In this document: positions 15,194 through 24,429 of the stretch, piece after piece | Numbering within the stretch: the stretch's first letter is position 1 | How the letters are laid out: the number at the start of each line of letters is the position of its first letter | Assembly (NCBI RefSeq): GCF_018736145.1 | Contig: NZ_CP059997.1 | Location: 7,501,501-7,565,500, forward strand | Source: Amycolatopsis sp. CA-230715 | Lineage (GTDB): Bacteria > Actinomycetota > Actinomycetes > Mycobacteriales > Pseudonocardiaceae | DNA length: 64,000 nucleotides | Direction: 5' to 3' | Translations under genes and position numbers: made by a program | Notes under the pieces: generated by a model | Told to the model about the DNA's origin: nothing | What the model saw: the letters and a program-made list of their open reading frames with translations, nothing else | Databases searched by the model: none

Positions 15194-17575
15194 GTGGCCG
15201 GTGCTGTCCTGAGCGAAGAAGAGGCACTCGACGACGATGGGTGGAAGCGCATGCTGGTGGCGATCGTGGCGCATTTCGCGGTCGCCGCCGCTCTGCCCGC
15301 GATCGCGAAGCGCTGGGGCCGCAACGCTTTCTACGTCGCCGCGCTGATTCCCGCCGCGTCGCTGGTGTTCGCGTTGAACCGGCTCGGCGGGGTGCTGGAC
15401 GGCGCGGCGCCGCAGGAGAGCCTCGCGTGGGCGCCGGGGATCGGGCTGGAGATCAGCCTGCGCATGGACCCGCTCGCGCTGCTCATGATCGTGCTCGTCT
15501 CCGGCGTCGGCGCGCTGGTCCTGTGCTACTCGGCGCGCTACGCCAAGCCGGGCGGCGAGGGCATCACGCGGGAATCGGTGCTGCTGCTGGTGTTCGCGGG
15601 CGCGATGCTCGGACTGGTCCTCGCCGACGACATCTTCTCGCTGTACCTGTTCTGGGAGCTGACCACGGTCTGCTCGTTCCTCCTCGTCGGCGGCAGGGGA
15701 CTGACCCCGGCCATCCGGCGCTCGGCGACGCAGGCGCTGCTGGTGACCGGGTTCGGCGGGCTCACCATGCTGCTCGGGCTCATCCTGCTCGCCACCGCCG
15801 CGGGCACCTACCGGATCTCGGAGATCATCGCCCACCCGCCCGGCGGCGCCGTCACTTCCGTCGCCGTGGTGCTGGTGCTCGTCGGCGCGCTCACGAAATC
15901 GGCGCAGGTGCCGTTCCACCCGTGGCTGCCCGCCGCCATGGTCGCGCCGACGCCGGTCAGCGCCTACCTGCACGCGGCCGCGATGGTGAAGGCCGGTGTC
16001 TACCTCGTCGCGCGCTTCGCGCCCGGGTTCTCGGACCTGACCGCGTGGTGGGTCCCGGTGGTGGTGCTCGGCCTGTGGACGATGCTGCTCGGCGGGCTGC
16101 GGGCGCTGCGCGAGCACGACCTCAAGCGCCTGCTCGCGTTCGGCACGGTGAGCCAGCTCGGGTTCCTGATGGTGCTCGTCGGCTCCGGCGGGTTCGTCAC
16201 GGCGCTCGCCGGCGCGACCCTGATCCTGGCGCACGGGCTGTTCAAGTCCGCGCTGTTCCTCACCGTCGGCGTGCTCGACAAGGCCACCGGCACGCGGGAC
16301 ATCCGCGAGCTGTCCGGGATCGGCCGCCGGTGGCCGGTGCTCACCGCGTTCGTCGTGCTGGCTGCCGCTTCGATGGCGGGTTTCCCGCCGCTGCTCGGCT
16401 TCGTCGGCAAGGAGACCGCGTTCACCGCGTTCGGCTCCGGCAGTGCGCGCGACACCGTCGTGCTGGTGTGCCTCGTACTCGGCTCGGTGCTCACTTTCGC
16501 CTACAGCCTGCGCTTCGTCATCGGCGGATTCGGTACCCCGCAAGGGAAAGCGCCCATCGCCGCGACCTGGCCTGGCCAGGGGCTCGTGGTGCCGATGGCG
16601 ATCCCGGCCACCGCGGGCCTGGTGTGCGCGTTCGCGGTGCCGTGGCTCGAACCGCTGCTCGCCGGGTACGCGGACGCCTATCCCGGCCACGACTACCACC
16701 TCGCGCTGTGGCACGGGTTCACCGTCCCGTTAGGACTGTCCGCGCTCGTCGTGCTCGGCGGGTACCTGGTCCACCGCGGTGTCCAGCGGGCCGGTCTTCC
16801 CGTCGTGCGGTGGCCGAAGTACGCCGACGCCCAGGCCGGGTACCGCGGCGCGGTGCGCGCGCTCGACGCGCTCGCCCGCCGGGTGACCGGGCGCCTGCAG
16901 GTCGGCTCGCTGCCGGTGTACCTCGGCGTCATCCTGCTGACCGCGATCGTCGTGCCGGGGGCCGGATTGCTCGCGGGCGTGGCCACGCCCGGCCCGCTCC
17001 GGTTGTGGGATTCGCCGATGCAGGTGCCGATCGCGATCCTCGTGCTGGTGGCGACCGCGACCGTGCTGCTGGCGCGCCGCAGGCTCACCGCGGTCCTGCT
17101 GACCGGCGTGATCGGCTACGGAATCGGCGCGCTGTTCCTCGTCGACGGCGGGCCGGATCTCGCGCTCGCGCAGTTCCTCGTGGAATCGCTGACGCTCGTG
17201 GTGTTCGTGTTCGTCCTGCGCCGCCTGCCGGAGCGGTTCGTCCAGGACGATCGCCCGCCGGGAAAGCGGGCGCGCTGGACGAAGGCGGTCATCGCGGTCG
17301 CGGGCGGGATCTTCGTCGCGGCGCTCGCGATGATCGTGTCCGCGAGCCGCGACGGGCTGCCGGACGTCAGCCGCGAGTACATCGAGCGCGCGCAGCCGGC
17401 GGCGGGCGCGAGCAACGTGGTGAACGCGATCATCGTGGACTTCCGCGCCTTCGACACCGTCGGCGAGATCGCGGTGTTGGCGGTCGCGGCGACGGGGGCG
17501 GCGAGCCTGATCCTCGGCGCGCACCGGGCGCGGCGAAGGCCGGAACGGGAAGAAACCGAGGAGGTGACCGAATGA
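15194..17575 (+). CDS. mrpA: Mrp-type Na+/H+ antiporter subunit A
   Basis: 793 residues with about 20 helices. It contains the proton-conducting NADH-quinone oxidoreductase-like domain (LADDIFSLYLFWELTTVCSFLL, TKSAQVPFHPWLPAAM with the conserved Lys, LRALREHDLKRLLAFGTVSQ, about residues 130-330), then a DUF4040/MbhD-like region (ALFLVDGGPDLALAQFLVESL) and an MbhE-like tail. Start GTG 15194 has GAGGAG three bases upstream; ATG 15251 is an alternative nearer the usual N-terminus. First gene of a seven-gene operon encoding the hetero-oligomeric antiporter, for Na+ and alkali tolerance at the cytoplasmic membrane. Confidence 0.92.
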   Translation: MAGAVLSEEEALDDDGWKRMLVAIVAHFAVAAALPAIAKRWGRNAFYVAALIPAASLVFALNRLGGVLDGAAPQESLAWAPGIGLEISLRMDPLALLMIVLVSGVGALVLCYSARYAKPGGEGITRESVLLLVFAGAMLGLVLADDIFSLYLFWELTTVCSFLLVGGRGLTPAIRRSATQALLVTGFGGLTMLLGLILLATAAGTYRISEIIAHPPGGAVTSVAVVLVLVGALTKSAQVPFHPWLPAAMVAPTPVSAYLHAAAMVKAGVYLVARFAPGFSDLTAWWVPVVVLGLWTMLLGGLRALREHDLKRLLAFGTVSQLGFLMVLVGSGGFVTALAGATLILAHGLFKSALFLTVGVLDKATGTRDIRELSGIGRRWPVLTAFVVLAAASMAGFPPLLGFVGKETAFTAFGSGSARDTVVLVCLVLGSVLTFAYSLRFVIGGFGTPQGKAPIAATWPGQGLVVPMAIPATAGLVCAFAVPWLEPLLAGYADAYPGHDYHLALWHGFTVPLGLSALVVLGGYLVHRGVQRAGLPVVRWPKYADAQAGYRGAVRALDALARRVTGRLQVGSLPVYLGVILLTAIVVPGAGLLAGVATPGPLRLWDSPMQVPIAILVLVATATVLLARRRLTAVLLTGVIGYGIGALFLVDGGPDLALAQFLVESLTLVVFVFVLRRLPERFVQDDRPPGKRARWTKAVIAVAGGIFVAALAMIVSASRDGLPDVSREYIERAQPAAGASNVVNAIIVDFRAFDTVGEIAVLAVAATGAASLILGAHRARRRPEREETEEVTE

Positions 17576-18081
17576 CGAAGTGGACGGAATGGGACGCGCC
17601 GAAGGAGCGCTGGCTGCTCACCGAACGCGAACGCGGCGGCTGGCCGAGGTCCCTGCTGTTCGAGCTGTGCACCAGGATCGTCTTCCCGACCGTGCTCGTG
17701 ATGTCGGTGTACCTCCTGCTGGCCGGGCACAACGACGCGGGCGGCGGGTTCAGCGGCGGCCTCGTCGCCGGGCTCGCGTTCGTGCTGCGCTACCTCGCGG
17801 GCGGCAGCGCCGAACTGGCCGCGGTGCGCGCGCTGCGGCCGCCGGTGCTGATCGGCTCCGGCATGAGCATCGCGCTGATCACCGCGCTCGTGCCGGTCGC
17901 GTTCGGCGCGCCGATCCTCTCGACTGCACTGTGGACGGTCACGCTGCCGATCGTGGGCACCTTCAAGATCGCTACCAGCCTGTTCCTCGACATCGGCGTC
18001 TACCTGCTGATCGTCGGCGTGGTGCTGGACCTGCTGCGCACGCTCGGCACCGGGATCGAGCGGGGTGAGCTGGAGCCGTGA
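17572..18081 (+). CDS. mrpB: Mrp antiporter subunit B (MnhB domain)
   Basis: 169 residues from ATG 17572, which overlaps the mrpA stop (ATGA) and has GAGGAGGT upstream. RIVFPTVLVMSVYLLLAGHNDAGGGFSGG-type motif (MSVYLLLAGHNDAGGGFSGG) is the MnhB hallmark; four helices follow. The first about 35 residues (TEWDAPKERWLLTERERGG) are a polar extension. Functions only as part of the Mrp complex. Confidence 0.92.
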   Translation: MTKWTEWDAPKERWLLTERERGGWPRSLLFELCTRIVFPTVLVMSVYLLLAGHNDAGGGFSGGLVAGLAFVLRYLAGGSAELAAVRALRPPVLIGSGMSIALITALVPVAFGAPILSTALWTVTLPIVGTFKIATSLFLDIGVYLLIVGVVLDLLRTLGTGIERGELEP

Positions 18082-18473
18082 CCATCAACCTGACCATGGC
18101 CGTTTTGTTGGCGTGCCTGTATTCGGCGGGCTTCTACCTGATCATGCAGCGCTCGCTGATGCGCGTGCTGCTGGGCATCGTGATCCTCGGGCACGGCGCG
18201 AACCTGTTCCTCCAGGTCGCGGGCGGCCCGCCGGGAGACCCCGCGTTCATCGGGTTCGGCGTGCTCACCTCGATGGTCGACCCGCTGCCGCAGGCGATGG
18301 CGCTCACCGCGATCGTGATCACCTTCGCGCTCACCACGTTCCTGCTCGCGCTGGCCTACCGCTCGTGGGTGCTGCTCGGTGACGACGAGGTCCGCGACGA
18401 TCTCGAAGACCGCCGGGTGCGCGACAGCGAGGAAGACGCGGACCTCGCCCCGGAAGAGGAGGCGAGCCGGTGA
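18078..18473 (+). CDS. mrpC: Mrp antiporter subunit C (NuoK-like)
   Basis: 131 residues. Three helices with the NuoK-like motif LGIVILGHGANLFLQ and MVDPLPQAMALTAIVITFALTTFLLAL carrying the conserved segment shared with NuoK. GTG start overlaps the mrpB stop by 4 bp (GTGA). A long acidic C-terminal tail (DDLEDRRVRDSEEDADLAPE) lies in the cytoplasm. Confidence 0.92.
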   Translation: MTINLTMAVLLACLYSAGFYLIMQRSLMRVLLGIVILGHGANLFLQVAGGPPGDPAFIGFGVLTSMVDPLPQAMALTAIVITFALTTFLLALAYRSWVLLGDDEVRDDLEDRRVRDSEEDADLAPEEEASR

Positions 18474-19996
18474 ACGTCCTCGTCGCGCTCCCGGTGCTGC
18501 TTCCCCTGCTCGCGGCCGCGCTTTCCTTGGTGTTCGGGCGTTTTCCCAGTGTGCAGCGCGCGATCGGGGTGGTGGTGCTGAGCGGGATCGTGGTCGATGC
18601 CGCGTTCGTGCTCGCCGAAGCCGACCGGCACGGCCCGCTCGTGCTGCAGCTCGGCGGGTACGCGCCGCCGTACGGCATCACGCTGATCGCCGACCGGCTT
18701 TCCGCGTTGCTGCTGCTGGTGTCCGCCGTGGTGACGCTCGCCGTGCTGGTGTTCTCGATCGGCCAGCGGATCACCGACTACGGCAGGGAAACCACCTCGA
18801 CCGCGTTCCACCCGATGTACCTGGTGCTGTGCGCGGGCGTCTCGCTCGCCTACGTCACCGGTGACCTGTTCACGTTGTTCGTCGCGTTCGAGATCATGCT
18901 GTCGGCGTCGTACGTGCTGATCACCCGCCGCACCACGGCGCCCCGCATCCGCGCCGGGATGACCTACGTGATCGTCAGCCTGATGTCGTCGCTGCTGTTC
19001 ATCACGATGATCGCGCTCGTCTACGCGGCGACCGGCACGGTCAACCTCGCCGACCTCTCCGACAAGGTCGCGCTGCTTTCACCGGGTGTCCGCACCAGCC
19101 TCGGGCTGTTCGTGGTCGTGGTGTTCGGCATCAAGGCGGCGTTGGTACCACTGCACTTCTGGCTGCCGGACAGCTACCCGACCGCGCCCGCCCCGGTCAC
19201 CGCGGTGTTCGCGGGCCTGCTGACGAAGGTCGGCGTGTACGCGCTGATCCGCACGCAGACGCTGGTCTTCCCGCACGACGGCGCGTCCACGTTCCTGCTC
19301 GTGGTGTCGGTGCTGACGATGATCGTCGGCGCGCTCGGCGCCATCGCGCAGAACGACCTCAACCGGCTCATGTCGTTCCTGCTGGTGAGCCACATCGGGT
19401 ACATGATCTTCGGGCTCGCGCTGTTCAGCGAGGTCGGGCTGACCGGCGTGATCCTGTACGTGGTGCACCACATCACCGTGCAGGCCGCGCTGTTCCTCGT
19501 CGGCGGGCTCATCACCCGGCACACCGGCACGGTGTCGCTGCGCGCGATGTCCGGGGTGGCCAAGGCGTACCCGCTCATCGCCGTGCTGTTCGCGGTCCCG
19601 GCGCTGAGCCTCGCCGGGATCCCGCCGTTCTCCGGCTTCGTCGCCAAGATCACGCTGCTGCAGGCGGGCGCGGAAACCGCCACGCCGGTCGCGTACGTCG
19701 TGACGGCGGGCGCCGTGCTCACGAGCCTGCTCACGCTCTACGCCGTCACGCGGATCTGGGTCGGCGCCTTCTGGGGCGAGGTGCGCGCGCCGCTGCCCGA
19801 TCCCGATCCGACCGACGAGGTGACCGTGGGCACGGGATCCACCTCGCGCGGGATGATCGGCGCGACCGCGGTGCTCGTCGTCGCCGGGGTGGCGATCGCG
19901 TTGTTCGCGGGGCCGTTGTCGGAGCTGAGCGGGCGGGCCGCGGCCGATCTGCTCGACGGCGTGCCGTACCGGACCGCGGTGCTGGGGGCACGATGA
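18470..19996 (+). CDS. mrpD: Mrp antiporter subunit D
   Basis: 508 residues, about 14 helices, the second proton-channel-like subunit. FVAFEIMLSASYVLITRR carries the conserved membrane Glu, GIKAALVPLHFWLPDSYPTAPAPVTAVFAGLLTKVG the Lys-bearing core, and NDLNRLMSFLLVSHIGYM the broken-helix region. GTG start overlaps mrpC by 4 bp. It is homologous to NuoM/NuoN and to the N-terminal half of MrpA. Confidence 0.93.
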   Translation: MNVLVALPVLLPLLAAALSLVFGRFPSVQRAIGVVVLSGIVVDAAFVLAEADRHGPLVLQLGGYAPPYGITLIADRLSALLLLVSAVVTLAVLVFSIGQRITDYGRETTSTAFHPMYLVLCAGVSLAYVTGDLFTLFVAFEIMLSASYVLITRRTTAPRIRAGMTYVIVSLMSSLLFITMIALVYAATGTVNLADLSDKVALLSPGVRTSLGLFVVVVFGIKAALVPLHFWLPDSYPTAPAPVTAVFAGLLTKVGVYALIRTQTLVFPHDGASTFLLVVSVLTMIVGALGAIAQNDLNRLMSFLLVSHIGYMIFGLALFSEVGLTGVILYVVHHITVQAALFLVGGLITRHTGTVSLRAMSGVAKAYPLIAVLFAVPALSLAGIPPFSGFVAKITLLQAGAETATPVAYVVTAGAVLTSLLTLYAVTRIWVGAFWGEVRAPLPDPDPTDEVTVGTGSTSRGMIGATAVLVVAGVAIALFAGPLSELSGRAAADLLDGVPYRTAVLGAR

Positions 19997-20490
19997 CCGC
20001 GATCCTGCGCAAGCTTCCGATGTTCCTGTGGCTGGTGCTCGTCTGGCTCCTGCTGTGGGGATCCGTCGACTTCGGACTGGGCGTGCTGGGCGTGCTCGTC
20101 GCGGTCGGCGTGCTCGCGCTGTACCCGGTGCGCCCGGTGTGCTCGAACCTGCGGCCGCGTCCGGTCGCGTTGCTCAGGCTCGTCGCCTATCTGGTCGCGG
20201 ACCTCGTGACCTCCGCGGTGAAGGTGGGCTGGCAGGTGCTCCGCCACGGCCGCGCGGTGCGGGGCGCGGTGATCGCCGTGCCCGTACTGTCCGATGTGGA
20301 CTGGCTCGTCGCGGCTGCGGCGAACCTGCTTTCGCTCGGTCCCGGCAAATCCGTGGTGCAGCTCGACCGGGCGGGCCGGGTGTTCTACGTCTACGCGCTG
20401 AACCCCGGTGATCCGGCGCGCGTGCGCGACGACGTGCTGCACCTGCAACGGCGTGTTTTGCGTGCCTTCGGCGCCAAGGAGGAGTCATGA
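19993..20490 (+). CDS. mrpE: Mrp antiporter subunit E
   Basis: 165 residues with two or three N-terminal helices (FLWLVLVWLLLWGSVDFGLGVLGVLV) and a cytosolic MnhE domain (VAYLVADLVTSAVKVGWQVL, LVAAAANLLSLGPGKSVVQLD). ATG overlaps the mrpD stop by 4 bp (ATGA). Needed for assembly of the antiporter in studied species. Confidence 0.92.
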   Translation: MTAILRKLPMFLWLVLVWLLLWGSVDFGLGVLGVLVAVGVLALYPVRPVCSNLRPRPVALLRLVAYLVADLVTSAVKVGWQVLRHGRAVRGAVIAVPVLSDVDWLVAAAANLLSLGPGKSVVQLDRAGRVFYVYALNPGDPARVRDDVLHLQRRVLRAFGAKEES

Positions 20491-20753
20491 GTGTTGTGTA
20501 CTTGGTCACCTTCTCCCTTTTGGTGCTCGCCGGGCTCTTCGCGCTGATCCGGCTCGTGCGCGGTCCCCGCACGCTTGACCGGGTCCTCGCGATCGACGTG
20601 CTGGTGGTGCTGATCGTGGCCGGGGTCGCGGTCGAGATGGCGATGACCGGGCAGGGGATGAACCTGTCCCTGCTGGTCGCGGTGGCGCTGCTCGGGTTCG
20701 TCGGGTCCGCGAGCGTGGTGCGGCTCGCCGAAGCGAAGGAGGGACGACGGTGA
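20487..20753 (+). CDS. mrpF: Mrp antiporter subunit F
   Basis: 88 residues, three helices, with the family motif RLVRGPRTLDRVLAIDVLVV containing the conserved Asp. ATG overlaps the mrpE stop (ATGA), and its own stop overlaps mrpG (GTGA). Confidence 0.92.
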   Translation: MSVVYLVTFSLLVLAGLFALIRLVRGPRTLDRVLAIDVLVVLIVAGVAVEMAMTGQGMNLSLLVAVALLGFVGSASVVRLAEAKEGRR

Positions 20754-21091
20754 TCGACCTGCTCTCCGCCGTGCTGATGCTGCTCGGCGCGGTGTCGTGC
20801 GTGGTCGGGGCGCTCGGCCTCGTCCGGTTCCCCGACCTGTTGAGCAGGCTGCAGGCGGCCACGAAACCGCAGACGCTCGGCCTGCTGCTGATCCTCGCGG
20901 GCGTCGCGCTGCAGCTGCCCGCGAAGTACGCGGTCGGCCTGGTGCTGGTCGCGCTGTTCCAGGTGATCACCGCGCCGGTGCTGTCGCAGCTGTTCGGGCG
21001 CGCCGCCTACGCGACCGGTGCCGACGAACGGGACGCGCTCGAAACCGACGACCTCGGCGAGCGCCTTGCCGACCGGCCCGAGGCGTCCTGA
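20750..21091 (+). CDS. mrpG: Mrp antiporter subunit G
   Basis: 113 residues, three helices, with the MnhG signature LGLVRFPDLLSRLQAATKPQTLGLLL and a short polar tail. Last gene of the operon; cmk begins 60 bp later in the same direction, so read-through into the cmk-plsC-der genes is possible. Confidence 0.92.
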   Translation: MIDLLSAVLMLLGAVSCVVGALGLVRFPDLLSRLQAATKPQTLGLLLILAGVALQLPAKYAVGLVLVALFQVITAPVLSQLFGRAAYATGADERDALETDDLGERLADRPEAS

Positions 21092-21150
21092 CCCGCGCCA
21101 GGCAGAATGGCGGCGCACGAACGGACGATTGACGGCGAGGAGCTGGAACG

Positions 21151-21870
21151 GTGGGAGCCCTACGCGGCGTGGTCGCGCTGGACGGACCTTCGGGCACGGG
21201 CAAGACCACCGTGGCCCGCACGCTCGCCGACCGGCTCAGCGCCGGTTACCTGGACACCGGCGCGATGTACCGGCTCGTCACCCTCGCCGTGCTGCGCGCG
21301 GGCGTCGAGCCTACGGACGCGGAAGCGGTGGCCGAGGTCGCGAGGCGGATCTCGTACGAGATCGGCACCGACCCGTCGGCTCCCCGGGTTTCGCTCGGCG
21401 GCGAGGACGTTTCCGCCGAGATCCGCGGCCCCGAGATCACGCACGCGGTGTCGCCGGTTTCGGCCGTGCCGAAGGTGCGCGAATTCCTCGTGGCCGAGCA
21501 GCGCCGGATCATCCAGGGCGTGCTCGAGTCCGTCGGCGGCGTCGTCGTCGAGGGGCGGGACATCGGCACCGTCGTCACTCCGGACGCCCCGCTCAAGGTG
21601 TTCCTGACCGCTTCGGCGGAGATCAGGGCCGCGCGGCGCAGCGCGCAGGATTCGGCTGCGGGCCGTGAGTCCACAGTGGACGATGCGAGGGCCTCGGTCG
21701 ACCGCAGGGACAAACTGGACTCCAGCAGGGCCGCTTCACCGCTGCGCGCCGCGGAGGACGCCGTCGAGGTGGACACCACGGAGCTGAGCATCGACCAGGT
21801 CATCGTCGCGCTGAGCGAGCTGGCCTGCCGCCGCGGCTTGCTCGACGAGTGCACGAAGGCGGCACCGTGA
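21151..21870 (+). CDS. cmk: Cytidylate kinase
   Basis: 239 residues. P-loop GPSGTGKTT (about 12-20), CMP-binding YLDTGAMYRLV, the EGRDIGTVV motif and the LID region with SAEIRAARRSAQ and SVDRRDKLDSSRAASPLRAAEDAVEVDTT identify CMP/dCMP kinase, which makes CDP and dCDP from ATP. Start GTG 21151 has GAGGAG about 8 bases upstream. Its stop overlaps the plsC start. The cmk-der neighbourhood is widely conserved in actinobacteria. Confidence 0.95.
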   Translation: MGALRGVVALDGPSGTGKTTVARTLADRLSAGYLDTGAMYRLVTLAVLRAGVEPTDAEAVAEVARRISYEIGTDPSAPRVSLGGEDVSAEIRGPEITHAVSPVSAVPKVREFLVAEQRRIIQGVLESVGGVVVEGRDIGTVVTPDAPLKVFLTASAEIRAARRSAQDSAAGRESTVDDARASVDRRDKLDSSRAASPLRAAEDAVEVDTTELSIDQVIVALSELACRRGLLDECTKAAP

Positions 21871-22550
21871 GCACCAAGACGATGTTGCCGGAGGGCGCCA
21901 CGACGTGGGTGCACCACTTCGGCCGGGGCATCGGCCGGTTCATCGTGCGCCCGGCGTTCCGGGTGAAGCTGCACGGCGTCGAGCGCGTGCCGCGTGACGG
22001 CGCGCTGGTCGTGATCGCGAACCACAGCACCATGGCGGAACCGCAGCTGCTGTTCGGAATGCTGCCGAGGCCGTCGGTGTTCCTGGTCAAGGCGGAGCTG
22101 TTCGAGGCGGCGGGCGGCCTGCTCGGCCGGTTCTTCCGCAAGCTCGGCCAGATCCCGGTCAAACGGGGCGAGGTGGACCGGAAACCACTGGTCACCGCGG
22201 TCGGTGTGCTCAAGGAGGGCGGCCTGGTCGGGGTGTTCCCCGAGGGCACGCGCGGCGCCGGTGACGTCGCCAACGCCGAACGCGGCGCGGCCTGGCTCGT
22301 GCGGTCGACCGGTGCGACCGTGCTGCCGGTGGCCACGCGCGGCACGCTGCGCCCCGAAGGCAGCGGGCGCCGGTTCCGGCCGAGGGTGGACATCATGTTC
22401 GGCGAGCCCTTCACGCCGGAGATCGGCAAGGGCCGCGCCGGGCTGGAGCAGGGGACCGAGCTGCTGCGGGGCGAACTCGCCGCGCTCGTGAAGACTTTGG
22501 ACGGATGGCGCGCCGAAAACGGATTCGACGCGCCGAGGAGGCACAAGTGA
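21867..22550 (+). CDS. 1-acyl-sn-glycerol-3-phosphate acyltransferase-like (PlsC domain) protein
   Basis: 227 residues from GTG 21867, which overlaps the cmk stop (GTGA); a GTG 18 bases earlier is possible. VVIANHSTMAEPQLLFG occupies the acyltransferase motif I position, GQIPVKRGEVDRKPL motif II, and VGVFPEGTRG motif III. Motif I reads H-x4-E instead of the canonical H-x4-D, a conservative change at the catalytic dyad. It would transfer an acyl group from acyl-CoA or acyl-ACP to lysophosphatidate or a related lysolipid at the membrane. Its 3' end overlaps der by 4 bp. Confidence 0.85.
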   Translation: MSTKTMLPEGATTWVHHFGRGIGRFIVRPAFRVKLHGVERVPRDGALVVIANHSTMAEPQLLFGMLPRPSVFLVKAELFEAAGGLLGRFFRKLGQIPVKRGEVDRKPLVTAVGVLKEGGLVGVFPEGTRGAGDVANAERGAAWLVRSTGATVLPVATRGTLRPEGSGRRFRPRVDIMFGEPFTPEIGKGRAGLEQGTELLRGELAALVKTLDGWRAENGFDAPRRHK

Positions 22551-23983
22551 CCGAAGTGGACGGGGTCGACGGGACCTGGTCCGACGAGTCGGAGTTCACC
22601 GCGCTCGACGCGCAGGTGGCTGGCGACGAGGCGGAAGCCGAGGAGCAGCTGGCCCAGCCCGTGCTCGCGGTGGTCGGCAGGCCGAACGTGGGCAAGTCGA
22701 CGCTGGTGAACCGGATACTCGGGCGGCGGGAAGCCGTCGTGCAGGACGTGCCGGGCGTGACCAGGGACAGGGTCGCCTACGACGCGCAGTGGGCCGGTCG
22801 CCGGTTCACCGTGGTGGACACCGGCGGCTGGGAGCCGAGCGCGACCGGGCTGCAGGCCTCCGTCGCGGCGCAGGCCGAGCTGGCGATGTCGACCGCGGAC
22901 GCGGTGCTCGTGGTGGTCGACGCCTCGGTCGGCGCGACCGCGACCGACGAGGCCGTGGCGAAGGTGCTGCGCCGTTCGAAGCGGCCGGTGCTGCTCGCCG
23001 CGAACAAGGTCGACGACGAGCGCCTGCTGGCCGACGCGGCTTCGCTGTGGAACCTCGGGCTCGGCGAGCCGTACCCGGTCAGCGCGCTGCACGGCCGCAG
23101 CTCCGGCGACCTGCTCGACGTCATCGTCGGCGCGCTGCCGGAAGCACCGCGCGACGGCGACCGCCTCGGCACCGGCCCCCGCCGCGTGGCGCTGGTCGGC
23201 AAGCCGAACGTGGGCAAGTCGAGCCTGCTGAACAAGCTCTCCGGCGAGGAGCGCTCGGTGGTCGACTCGGTCGCGGGCACCACCGTCGACCCGGTCGACT
23301 CCCTGGTCGAGCTGGACGGGCAGACCTGGCGGTTCGTCGACACCGCTGGCCTGCGCAAGCGCGTGCAGACCTCGAGCGGTGCCGAGTACTACGCGTCGCT
23401 GCGGACCAAGACCGCGATCGACGCCTCCGAGGTGGCGATCGTCCTGCTCGACGCCGCCGAGCCGCTGGCCGAGCAGGACCTTCGGGTGCTGACGATGGTC
23501 GTCGAAGCGGGCCGCGCGTGCGTGCTGGCGTTCAACAAGTGGGACCTGGTCGACGAGGAGCGCCGCTACCAGATGGTGCGCGAGCTCGAACGCGGCCTGG
23601 TGCGGGTGCCGTGGGCGGAGAAGGTCAACATCTCCGCGCTGACCGGCCGCTCGGTGCGCAAGCTCGCACCCGCGCTGCGCACCGCGCTCGCCTCGTGGGA
23701 CAAGCGCGTGCCGACCGGTCAGCTCAACGGCTGGCTCGCCGATCTGATCGCGGCCACCCCGCCGCCGGTGCGCGGCGGCAAGCAGCCGAAGGTGCTCTTC
23801 GCCACACAGGCCGGGATCCGCCCGCCCACGTTGGTCTTGTTCACCACGGGATTCCTGGAAGCGGGGTATCGCCGGTTCATCGAGCGGAAGTTCCGCGAGC
23901 GGTTCGGTTTCGAGGGCAGCCCGGTCCGCATCAATGTGCGTGTCCGGGAAAAGAAGCCCAAACCCGGCACGAAGAAGAAATGA
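22547..23983 (+). CDS. der: Ribosome biogenesis GTPase Der (EngA)
   Basis: 478 residues from GTG 22547, chosen because GAGGAGG lies just upstream and the GTGA overlaps the plsC stop. Two tandem Era-like G domains are visible: GRPNVGKST with DTGGWEPSATGL, ANKVDD (first), and GKPNVGKSS, DTAGLRKR, FNKWDLVD (second), followed by the KH-like domain (PTGQLNGWL ... RPPTLVLFTTGF ... RFIERKFRERFGFEGSPVRI). Der is needed for 50S maturation. An acidic N-terminal extension of about 45 residues precedes the first G domain, as in other actinobacteria. Last gene of the cmk operon. Confidence 0.96.
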   Translation: MTEVDGVDGTWSDESEFTALDAQVAGDEAEAEEQLAQPVLAVVGRPNVGKSTLVNRILGRREAVVQDVPGVTRDRVAYDAQWAGRRFTVVDTGGWEPSATGLQASVAAQAELAMSTADAVLVVVDASVGATATDEAVAKVLRRSKRPVLLAANKVDDERLLADAASLWNLGLGEPYPVSALHGRSSGDLLDVIVGALPEAPRDGDRLGTGPRRVALVGKPNVGKSSLLNKLSGEERSVVDSVAGTTVDPVDSLVELDGQTWRFVDTAGLRKRVQTSSGAEYYASLRTKTAIDASEVAIVLLDAAEPLAEQDLRVLTMVVEAGRACVLAFNKWDLVDEERRYQMVRELERGLVRVPWAEKVNISALTGRSVRKLAPALRTALASWDKRVPTGQLNGWLADLIAATPPPVRGGKQPKVLFATQAGIRPPTLVLFTTGFLEAGYRRFIERKFRERFGFEGSPVRINVRVREKKPKPGTKKK

Positions 23984-24095
23984 TTTCACGTGGCCGCGGT
24001 CACCTTTTCGGGTGATTTCCGGCCTTCGTTCGGCGGGAATTCCCTGAGCCTTCACGGAATCCGGGGCCGAGTTCTGATCCCGAGGCGTGCGCGGA

Positions 24096-24230
24096 TGCCC
24101 TGAAAGTGGCTTTCAGGGCACTGAGCGCCCCGAAAGCCACTTTCGGGGCACGCGAAGGCTGGAGGCGGGCGGTGGGAGTGTGTCGCGAGGGCGGAGTTCG
24201 TGACGCTAAGTATCTCGAAGGTCACTCTCG
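24096..24230. repeat. Palindromic repeat cluster after der
   Basis: TGCCCTGAAAG-TGG-CTTTCAGGGCA (24096-24120, perfect), GCCCCGAAAG-CCA-CTTTCGGGGC (24127-24149, perfect), and a degenerate copy with the GCGAGGG extension (24185-24230, with AGTTCGTGACGCT). They lie in the 446-bp gap 23984-24429 between der and the peptide synthetase. No gene is seen in that gap; the remaining part must hold the synthetase promoter. Confidence 0.85.
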
Positions 24231-24429
24231 GGAAATTTTCGAAGGTGGCCCCGGCTGACCTGGGAAGTGGTCGTGGTAACAATGCGCAGGTGGGCGGTAA
24301 CGCGAGGCCGGTGATTGTCGACACTCAACCGAGACCCTCGGGATACCTGACGTTCATCTCGCGTATTCTGGCCGGTCTGAAGCGGGCGCCTCATTCGGAG
24401 AGCCAGCCCGAATGACGCTCGTCTGAAAG

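Noticed and set aside
24052..24324. Small leftward frame after der containing an SVTNSALA stretch that also appears near 29.8 kb
   Set aside because: The shared peptide comes from the repeated intergenic extension GAGTTCGTGACGCT, not from a conserved protein.
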